The notes under the pieces were generated by a model. It did no database searches. It was not told where the DNA came from and worked only from the letters and a program-made list of their open reading frames with translations. Made by a program: the position numbers and the translations under genes. Source: Gammaproteobacteria bacterium (GTDB lineage: Bacteria > Pseudomonadota > Gammaproteobacteria > Xanthomonadales > Rhodanobacteraceae). From it: DNA of 5,506 bases. Each line of letters opens with the position of its first letter. Position 1 is the first letter of the stretch. The stretch is taken from positions 1,257-6,762 of the forward strand of contig VBNZ01000229.1 of assembly GCA_005877675.1 (NCBI GenBank), written 5' to 3'. Positions 1-5,303 of the stretch are shown here, piece after piece.

Positions 1-1604
1 GGCCTCCGCATCGTCACGATGCGCTGATGCATGCGCCCGATCGCGTCGAGCGAGGAGAGAACCGCGCCTTCCTGCCAGCCGTTGATGTACGAGGCATGTT
101 CGCCTGCGATCGCAATGCGTCCGTCGATCGCGCACAGATTCGCATAATGTTTTTCGCGCACATCGTCGGGCCAGTCGGCGAAGCAGCCCATCGTGAACGG
201 CGAACGATGCCAGGCGACGGAAATGCCGTTTTCGAACTCTTTGCGATATTGCGGATGGATCTGCGCGCCCTGTTCGACCGCGGCGCGCACGCGCTGCTGC
301 GGCGTCATCGCGGTGAACTCGAACGCGTTGGCGCTGAACATGTAGGCGCCGAGCAGCACGCCTTTGCCGCCGAGGTTCATGCCCGCCATCGGGTAGGCGA
401 TCTGCTGGATCGGCAGATCGGTGAGCGTGATGCCGCCGTAGATGCGCTCGTCCTCCTCCCAGAAGCGGCGCTTCATCTGCAGGCCGATCTTCACCGCCGA
501 CGCGTAGGCCACCGCGCCGACCGCAGCCTGCATTCCCTCGCCGGCTTTGAGCGGAATCTGCGCGAGGATCGGCAGCGGTATCGTGCACAGGCACCAATCG
601 GCCTTTGTCTGCGCCGTCGCGCCGCCGCGGCGTGCGTCGATCCAGGAGACACTGACGCCACGCTCGTCCTGATCGATCGCAGTAACCTTGGCATCAAACT
701 GCACAAGCGGCGCGACTTCGCGGTACAGCGCCATCGCGATGCGATCCATGCCGCCGACCGGCTGGAACATCGACGGCGACAGGTCGTAGTCGATCGGCGT
801 GTTCAGATATTTCCACAATCCTGAAAGCAGCAGTTCGTCGCGTTTGAGCGGTGTGGACGGCATCGCTTGCGGCATCAAGCCGCCGCCCGGTTCGACGTCG
901 TAGCCGCGCGTGCCGCTGGTGAATTCGGACTTGGCGTAGCGGAACTCCCGGTCGAGCAGGCCCCAGCTACGCAGCGCCTCGAGCAGCTTTTCCTTTTCCT
1001 CTTTGCCGACCGCGGCGTCGAGCTGGCCCTGATGCGTCGCCTTGCCGAGCAGTTCTGCGACATGCCCGTGGAAATCCGCGCGCACATGACGAATGCGCTG
1101 CGGCTTGCCGCCGAAAGCCTTGGGCGAGTGCAGGTAGGCGTTGACGTTGATCTGATTGAACGGCTCGAGCGGCACCTTGAGCCGTTTGGCGTAGTCGAGC
1201 ATCGCGTAGTGATGATAGGGAATGCGCCACGGTCCGGGGTTGATATACAGACCCGGGTCGAACTCGCAACGCTGCTTGAAGCCGCCGAGTTCGGTGTACT
1301 CATCGCCGCCGCGCAGCGTCCACGCGCGCCCGCCCGCGCGATGGTTGTACTCGAGCACCTTGACCTTGTAGCCGGCGCGGCTCAGTTCATACGCTGCGAC
1401 GAGTCCGGCGATGCCGGCACCGAGGATCAGGATCGAGGTATTGCGCGGTGCGCCGTCGAGTTTGATCGGTCCGCGAAAATCCGATTCGGCCGCGTGACCG
1501 AGCGCGGTCATGCACTGATACATGGTGGCAGTGCCGGCAAGCGTGCCGATGCGCTTGAGCAGATCGCGACGACTGAACGGAGCACTACCCGGCTTGCGCT
1601 GCAT
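1..1604 (-). CDS. Tat-exported flavin amine oxidase, L-amino-acid-oxidase-like (3' end cut by window edge)
   Basis: The frame is open for 534 codons from the ATG at 1604 to the left edge, so only a short C-terminal tail should be missing. The N-terminus has a twin-arginine motif (SRRDLLK, residues 11-17) and a short hydrophobic stretch ending near AA at 38-39, predicting Tat export as a folded flavoprotein. The FAD-binding Rossmann motif GAGIAG is at 62-67, with the ribose-binding Glu85 and GGR at 91-93. The pattern PVGGMDRI is at 282-289. A lysine in the AVKIGL context (Lys372) fits the active-site lysine of the monoamine oxidase fold. The C-terminal FAD motif GEHASY...GWQEGAV spans 501-515. 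GPWRIP at 124-129 aligns with the GPMR stretch of snake venom L-amino-acid oxidase, whose arginine binds the substrate carboxylate, so Arg127 favours amino acids over simple amines. The family oxidises its substrate to an imine with release of peroxide and ammonia. The exact substrate is unknown. A GGGGA stretch lies about 6 bases before the start. The gene follows the receptor gene on the same strand, separated by 213 bases and a terminator-like hairpin. Confidence 0.93.
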   Translation of the reverse strand, partial: MQRKPGSAPFSRRDLLKRIGTLAGTATMYQCMTALGHAAESDFRGPIKLDGAPRNTSILILGAGIAGLVAAYELSRAGYKVKVLEYNHRAGGRAWTLRGGDEYTELGGFKQRCEFDPGLYINPGPWRIPYHHYAMLDYAKRLKVPLEPFNQINVNAYLHSPKAFGGKPQRIRHVRADFHGHVAELLGKATHQGQLDAAVGKEEKEKLLEALRSWGLLDREFRYAKSEFTSGTRGYDVEPGGGLMPQAMPSTPLKRDELLLSGLWKYLNTPIDYDLSPSMFQPVGGMDRIAMALYREVAPLVQFDAKVTAIDQDERGVSVSWIDARRGGATAQTKADWCLCTIPLPILAQIPLKAGEGMQAAVGAVAYASAVKIGLQMKRRFWEEDERIYGGITLTDLPIQQIAYPMAGMNLGGKGVLLGAYMFSANAFEFTAMTPQQRVRAAVEQGAQIHPQYRKEFENGISVAWHRSPFTMGCFADWPDDVREKHYANLCAIDGRIAIAGEHASYINGWQEGAVLSSLDAIGRMHQRIVTMRR

Positions 1605-1714
1605 GCGTCATCCCCAAGGTGCCAACCACAACGAACCTACCACGAAATCCACTGCGCTTCGACGGCTCGCGACCTGCCTATGCTCGCTGTGATTTGGGGA
1701 TAGCTTCTACGCAA

Positions 1715-1737
1715 ACGCGCGGCGCAAGGCCGCGCGT
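1715..1737. other. GC-rich hairpin in the receptor-oxidase intergenic region
   Basis: ACGCGCGGC (1715-1723) and GCCGCGCGT (1729-1737) form a perfect 9-base-pair stem with a 5-base loop. There is no T-run on either side, so it is not a standard intrinsic terminator. On the minus strand it lies about 110 bases before the oxidase start. It could be a leader structure of that message or a backup to the terminator at 1776-1803. Only the structure itself is visible and any role is inferred. Confidence 0.4.
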
Positions 1738-1775
1738 CGACAGTCAAAGACTCTACGCCGATCGACCGCCTGACA

Positions 1776-1803
1776 CAAAATCACGGCGCGTGCCGTGATT
1801 TTG
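1776..1803 (-). terminator. Intrinsic terminator after the TonB-dependent receptor gene
   Basis: The arms at 1776-1787 and 1792-1803 are perfectly complementary over 12 base pairs (core ATCACGGC / GCCGTGAT) around a 4-base loop. Read on the minus strand, the hairpin begins 14 bases after the receptor stop codon and its 3' arm ends in TTTTG, followed by TGTC. The A/T ends make the structure nearly symmetric, but no gene on the plus strand needs it. It separates the receptor from the oxidase transcriptionally, at least in part. Confidence 0.75.
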
Positions 1804-1817
1804 CTCTTGGCTTTGTG

Positions 1818-4259
1818 CTACCAGCGATATGCAACCTTGCCGTACACATAAGCGCCGTTGAAGCCGAACGGCGACAGGCTGCTGTACGGTATCTGGCCGT
1901 TGGTGTTGTTCAAATAGAGCGTTTCGGTCGGATAGGTATTGGTTATATTGTCCGCGCCGAGGGTGAAGTCGAGATGATCGGTCATGTGGTAGGTCGCCGT
2001 CAGATCCAGCGTCCATTTCGCCTTGAGGGTCTGGTCGGGCGTGATCGTTTGCGAGACCCCGGCTGCATCCTTGTAGGTGACCGTATTGTTCCGGTTGCAC
2101 ACATCGCCGTAGCGCGTCGCGTTCGCGTTGAACGAAAATTTCGAAACCACATACACGCCGCCGAAGTTAAATTTCGTCCGTGGTGTACCGCAAGTGATCA
2201 GGCCGGTCACGCTGTGATCCAGACGCGTCAAGGTCAAACCCGAAGGCAGCACCGCCGGATTGGGTTGCACCTTTGTCAACGTCGTCTTGTTGTAGTTGAG
2301 ACTGGAAGTCAGATCGAGCGAGCCGGCAGAAAGATCGATATGGTAGCTGCCGACGAGGTCGGCGCCATTACTCTTGGTGTCCGCGGCATTGGTGAAGAAG
2401 CGGGCACCGCTTACGCCGTACAGACCCTGCGCAGCTAGATAGTTGATCACTGCGGTGCCGGACAGGTTGGCGGACAGAATGATGCGGTCCTTGACCCTAA
2501 TTTGGTACGCATCAAGCGTGATGTTGAGTCCATCAAGCGGCTGCATCACGAGTCCGAGGCTATAGTTGGTCGACTTCTCCGGTTTCAGCGGCAGCGCCCC
2601 GAGCGCGATCGCGACCGGGTTGTCCACGCGGAACGTGCGGATGTCGAGCGGCACGCCCTGCACGAAATTCGAAATGGTCGACTGAAAAAATTGCTGACCG
2701 AGCGCGGGCGCGCGGAAGCCGGTCGAGGCTGTGGCGCGCAACGCGATTTTGTCGGTGAAGGCGTAACGGCCGGAAAGCTTGCCCGAAGTGGTGTCGCCGA
2801 AGTCGCTGTAGTCTTCGTAGCGCGCAGCCGCGCCGACCGACAACTCATCGGTCAGATTGGTTTCAGCATCACCGTACACCGAGTAGTTATGCCGCTTGTT
2901 GTGACTGGCTTCGCTGGGCTTGAAACCGGCGAATACCTGCGTGTACGGGACAGAACGGCAGCCGCTTTTCGTGGTGCAGTTGGCGCCGAACGGGACGATG
3001 TAACCACCATCGACGTTGGAGTACGGATCGCCAGGGCTCTGGTTGAACTTGTCCACATGATATTCGGCGCCGAATGCGAGCGTGACCGGGGCGTGCCAGC
3101 CAAAATCGAATTCGCGGCTCACGTCGGCATTGAGCACCGTCATGGGACCGAGGCTTTGGTTTTCGCTATTCAAAACGTCCATTGCCCAGTGCTGGGTTCC
3201 ATAGTCCCACGAGACATCCCAGTTCCAGCCGTTCTCGGTGCGGCCTTTGAAGCCCAGCACCAGCGAACGATCCTTCATGTAGGCGTCCTCAAGTGGCAGA
3301 AACCCGTTCGGGTAGACTGCGATCTGGTTGCGCGTACTGGTGGCCGTGCGAAAAAAACCGTTCGACAACGAATCGCGGTTGCTCGCGGCGGCGAACGAAT
3401 ATAGCGTAATCGCGTCGCTTAACTTGTACTCGGCGTTGTACGACACCACGCCTTGCTCGATCTTCGGATCGCCCTGGCGCTGCACAACGGTGCCGAGCGG
3501 TGGCGCGTCGCGGGCGGGAGCATAAGTCCCGAGGCCGAGGATATAGGGCCGCGCGCGGTCGGTTTGGTTTTGGGTTCCAAGTTGCGCTGCAAGATGCAGC
3601 CAGCCTTTGTCGCCGAGTGCGAAGCCGCCATCGCCAGTCACGTCCCCCCTCGCGCCATCGCCGGCGCTATACTGGCCCATATCGGCGCCAAGGCTGCCGT
3701 GCTTGCTGCCGCCTTTGAGCACAATGTTGACTACGCCGGCGATGGCATCCGAGCCATATTGCGCGGCGGCGCCGTCGCGCAAAACCTCGACACGTTCGAT
3801 TGCCGCGATCGGTATCGCGTTGAGATCCACCGGCTGCGTACCGCGTCCCTGCACCGTGCTCAAGGGCACATAGGCGCTGGTATGGCGCCTCTTGCCATTG
3901 ACCAGCACGAGTACCTGATCCGGAGAGAGACCGCGCAGTTGGGCCGGACGCGAACCGTCGCTGCCGTCGGCGATCGCCGGGCGCGGAAAATTGAGCGAGG
4001 GCACCAGGCGCGACAGGGCAGTTGCGAGCTCGGTCGTGCCGGTAGATTGCAGCGCCTCGGGCGTAATGATGTCGATCGGCGACAGCGATTCGACGACGGT
4101 GCGATCGGCGACCTTGGTGCCGGTGACGATAATCGTATCCATCTGCTTGGCCGGTTCGGCAGCATCCGGCTGTCGCTGCTGCGACCAGGCGGTATTCGTG
4201 CAGATCGTGGACAATGCCAGCGCGATGAGTTTGCAAAGCTCGTTCGATTTCACACCCAT
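1818..4259 (-). CDS. TonB-dependent outer membrane receptor
   Basis: This is a complete 813-residue outer membrane beta-barrel transporter of the kind that takes up a ligand using energy passed from TonB-ExbB-ExbD. Residues 1-26 form a Sec signal peptide (Lys4, Lys10, hydrophobic LIALALSTI, probable cleavage after AWS at 24-26). A TonB box, DTIIVTG, sits at 41-47. The plug domain covers about 55-182: SPIDIITPEAL at 60-70, LRGLSPDQVLVLVNGKR at 108-124, and the conserved end VLRDGAAAQYGSDAIAGVVN at 159-178. The barrel fills the rest and ends in an aromatic residue (YGKVAYRW, Trp813), as barrel insertion requires. Two cysteine pairs, 428/434 and 690/721, probably form disulphides in external loops. 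The ligand cannot be read from the sequence; receptors of this plug type are numerous in xanthomonads and caulobacters and are often called siderophore receptors without proof. The ATG at 4259 is chosen over a GTG 45 bases upstream because it has a good ribosome binding site and starts the signal peptide directly. Confidence 0.96.
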   Translation of the reverse strand: MGVKSNELCKLIALALSTICTNTAWSQQRQPDAAEPAKQMDTIIVTGTKVADRTVVESLSPIDIITPEALQSTGTTELATALSRLVPSLNFPRPAIADGSDGSRPAQLRGLSPDQVLVLVNGKRRHTSAYVPLSTVQGRGTQPVDLNAIPIAAIERVEVLRDGAAAQYGSDAIAGVVNIVLKGGSKHGSLGADMGQYSAGDGARGDVTGDGGFALGDKGWLHLAAQLGTQNQTDRARPYILGLGTYAPARDAPPLGTVVQRQGDPKIEQGVVSYNAEYKLSDAITLYSFAAASNRDSLSNGFFRTATSTRNQIAVYPNGFLPLEDAYMKDRSLVLGFKGRTENGWNWDVSWDYGTQHWAMDVLNSENQSLGPMTVLNADVSREFDFGWHAPVTLAFGAEYHVDKFNQSPGDPYSNVDGGYIVPFGANCTTKSGCRSVPYTQVFAGFKPSEASHNKRHNYSVYGDAETNLTDELSVGAAARYEDYSDFGDTTSGKLSGRYAFTDKIALRATASTGFRAPALGQQFFQSTISNFVQGVPLDIRTFRVDNPVAIALGALPLKPEKSTNYSLGLVMQPLDGLNITLDAYQIRVKDRIILSANLSGTAVINYLAAQGLYGVSGARFFTNAADTKSNGADLVGSYHIDLSAGSLDLTSSLNYNKTTLTKVQPNPAVLPSGLTLTRLDHSVTGLITCGTPRTKFNFGGVYVVSKFSFNANATRYGDVCNRNNTVTYKDAAGVSQTITPDQTLKAKWTLDLTATYHMTDHLDFTLGADNITNTYPTETLYLNNTNGQIPYSSLSPFGFNGAYVYGKVAYRW

Positions 4260-4266
4260 GATGAAA

Positions 4267-4271
4267 CTCCT
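4267..4271 (-). promoter_or_regulatory. Ribosome binding site that sets the receptor start
   Basis: AGGAG on the minus strand stands 7 bases before the ATG at 4259. The same bases would fall inside the coding sequence if the in-frame GTG at 4304 were used, and that extension would put a charged stretch (RLQNFTPRRIRSF) in front of a clean signal peptide. The shorter start is therefore preferred. Confidence 0.8.
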
Positions 4272-4301
4272 GATTCGCCGAGGGGTAAAATTTTGTAACC
4301 G

Positions 4302-4314
4302 CACAAGTTTTGTG
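4302..4314. promoter_or_regulatory. Small palindrome at the predicted receptor transcription start
   Basis: CACAA (4302-4306) and TTGTG (4310-4314) are inverted around three bases, exactly where receptor transcription is predicted to begin. A repressor bound here would block the promoter. The arms are short and the match to any known operator is not clear, so this is a weak candidate. It overlaps the start of the sequence GTGACGGT, which is repeated 51 bases away. Confidence 0.25.
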
Positions 4315-4344
4315 ACGGTAAGCCCATCGTCGCGGGACTGTCAA
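4315..4344 (-). promoter_or_regulatory. Candidate sigma-70 promoter of the receptor gene
   Basis: On the minus strand a perfect -35 box TTGACA (4344-4339) is followed after 18 bases by TACCGT (4320-4315), a weak -10 box matching TATAAT at three of six positions. Transcription would start near 4308, giving a leader of about 50 bases. The strong -35 and poor -10 would suit a promoter that needs an activator, but this is inference from two hexamers. Confidence 0.35.
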
Positions 4345-4458
4345 ACAACCTTTTAGCGTATCGTGACGGTGATCGCGTGCCGGTCGCTTGAATCGGCGGC
4401 GTAGGGCCGCATCTGTCGTACGCAGACTTTGTGCCGTTTCGTTTAGGAATCCTGATTC

Positions 4459-4776
4459 ATGCCGATCTATGAATTTGAATGCCGCGCTTGCGCGGCGCGT
4501 TTCGACCGCCTGCAGAAGCTCAGCGACCCGGATCCGGACGTCTGCCCGGAGTGCGGAGCGCAGCACCAGGTGTCGCGACGACTCACCGCGCCGGCATTCC
4601 GTCTTGCAGGCTCGGGCTGGTATGAAACCGATTTCAAGAAGGATGGCGACAAAAAGCGCAATCTCGTCGGCAAGGACGAGGGCGCCAAACCGGCCGAGGC
4701 CGCACCGAAGAGCGAGAATTCCAAGCCGGCCGCGGCACCTGCCGAGGCTGCGTCGAAGCCGCTTCACCTTCACTAA
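4459..4776 (+). CDS. FmdB-family zinc ribbon protein
   Basis: This complete 105-residue protein belongs to the FmdB family of putative regulatory zinc ribbons. It opens with the family signature MPIYEFECRAC. Four cysteines, 8/11 and 29/32, form two CxxC knuckles that should hold one zinc ion. A conserved core follows: FRLAGSGWYETDFKKDGDKK at 47-66. The remaining tail (about 69-105) is rich in Ala, Pro, Lys and Glu, is probably disordered, and varies in length across the family. The protein has no signal peptide and should be cytoplasmic. The family is named after a regulator of a formamidase/amidase operon in Methylophilus, but the function of most members is unknown. A ribosome binding sequence AGGA lies at 4445-4448, 10 bases before the ATG, a slightly long spacing. 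The gene is transcribed divergently from the receptor. In many gammaproteobacteria this gene stands just before a DUF502 membrane protein gene and aspS. Neither is present here. Confidence 0.93.
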   Translation: MPIYEFECRACAARFDRLQKLSDPDPDVCPECGAQHQVSRRLTAPAFRLAGSGWYETDFKKDGDKKRNLVGKDEGAKPAEAAPKSENSKPAAAPAEAASKPLHLH

Positions 4777-4798
4777 CTTTGCCTTGGTACGGCTCACG

Positions 4799-4900
4799 GT
4801 GGAGCAGGTCAATCGCGATCACTCGCCGCGCTATCTGGTCGAATCGTTATGGCTGGATTGCAGCACGCAGTGCGAGTGGCTCAAGGAGAACAGACATTGA
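4799..4900 (+). pseudogene. Coding-like short stretch, possible gene remnant
   Basis: From a GTG at 4799 to a TGA at 4898-4900 there are 33 codons whose third positions are mostly G or C (about 25 of 32), like the GC-rich genes to the left and unlike the AT-rich DNA to the right. The product contains SPRYLVESLWLDC and ends CEWLKENRH. No convincing ribosome binding site precedes the GTG, and the same frame stays open upstream only as a shadow of the fmdB gene. It may be the surviving 3' end of a gene whose front was lost when the neighbouring AT-rich DNA arrived, a tiny real gene, or chance. I do not recognise the peptide. Confidence 0.25.
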
Positions 4901-4980
4901 GCGTGGCGCTCGCGAGTTTGGATTCAGTGACAAGCTCTCTATCCAGTAATAGAAAGCCGACGCCGTGCGCATTTGGCGCC

Positions 4981-5298
4981 TTAATTGCCACCTAATTTCA
5001 TGATCTCCTCAAACGTCATGCCATTGATTCTCTTTCCAAGTAAACCATAGTCGGTCAAAGCGTCTGGACCCTTAAGAGAAGAGTCATATCCTGCTTTTGG
5101 GTTGCTTACTTTGATATGTAATATGGCCTGTTCAAAGATTCTTTTTTTTTCGTCCGGCAAATTGTCTTCCATGACTCTAATACTGTGTTTTGTGGAATCA
5201 GCCGTAGAGCCATCGATGCGATATTGACCAGAGCGAGCCTCGCAAGTTGCTTGAATTGAAATTAAAATAAAAAAAAACCTGCTTAAAGTCAAAGACAT
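4981..5298 (-). CDS. Small secreted protein resembling the DUF6694 lipoprotein family
   Basis: This complete 105-residue protein has an N-terminal signal sequence (Arg7, then FFFILISIQA to residue 17) and a mature part of about 85 residues. YRIDGSTADSTKHSI at 26-40, a charged helix MEDNLPDEKKRIFEQAI at 43-59, and a C-terminal INGMTFEEIMKLGG at 91-104 follow the layout of DUF6694 lipoproteins as I recall them: an IDGS-type opening, a helix of the LPEEKxxxF type, and a closing G-K/M-T-x-E-E-I motif. That family has no known function. Cys19 sits where a lipid-bearing cysteine would be, but the residues before it (QAT) are a poor lipobox, so it may be a soluble periplasmic protein. The start is set by AGAGGA at 5312-5307, 8 bases before the ATG. 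The gene lies 5 bases after the stop of the gene upstream and is probably translated from the same message. Two 9-base homopolymers lie within it. Confidence 0.8.
   Translation of the reverse strand: MSLTLSRFFFILISIQATCEARSGQYRIDGSTADSTKHSIRVMEDNLPDEKKRIFEQAILHIKVSNPKAGYDSSLKGPDALTDYGLLGKRINGMTFEEIMKLGGN
5142..5150 (-). repeat. A9 run inside the small secreted protein gene (coding strand)
   Basis: Nine consecutive T on the plus strand read as A9 in the coding strand, within the codons for DEKKR at 49-53. One added A would bring a TGA in frame three codons past the run, and one lost A would bring a TAA about twelve codons past it. Slippage in either direction would thus remove the C-terminal half of the protein. 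Confidence 0.85.
5269..5277 (-). repeat. T9 run in the signal-sequence codons of the small secreted protein
   Basis: Nine consecutive A on the plus strand read as T9 in the coding strand, encoding Phe8-Phe9-Phe10 in the hydrophobic core of the signal sequence. A one-base length change here would shift the frame within the first eleven codons and abolish the protein. Confidence 0.85.
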
Positions 5299-5303
5299 GA
5301 AGG

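Noticed and set aside
27..1703. Two long plus-strand open frames (27-824 and 867-1703)
   Set aside because: They are antisense shadows of the oxidase gene, rich in Arg, Ala and His with no recognisable domain, while the minus strand shows clear FAD motifs throughout.
1605..1715. A sigma-70 promoter for the oxidase gene
   Set aside because: Several TTGCGC/TTGACT-like -35 boxes occur, but none has an acceptable -10 box at 16-18 bases.
1815..4298. Several plus-strand open frames opposite the receptor (1815-2438, 2502-3404, 3453-4298)
   Set aside because: They are mirror frames of a GC-rich gene. The minus-strand protein has signal peptide, TonB box, plug and barrel end in order.
3667..4812. 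381-codon minus-strand frame running across the receptor start and the fmdB gene
   Set aside because: It overlaps two well-supported genes in other frames and its product is low-complexity Arg/Ala-rich sequence.
4388..4900. 170-codon plus-strand frame covering fmdB
   Set aside because: Most of it is the fmdB gene read in another frame. Only its last third, after the fmdB stop, was kept as a possible remnant.
4899..4911. Hairpin GAGCG-TGG-CGCTC after the remnant frame, as a terminator
   Set aside because: The stem is only five base pairs and no T-run follows.
4777..4980. A tRNA or attachment site at the composition boundary
   Set aside because: No cloverleaf arms or a GGTTCGAATC-type loop can be found, and no direct repeat of a tRNA end is visible in the window.
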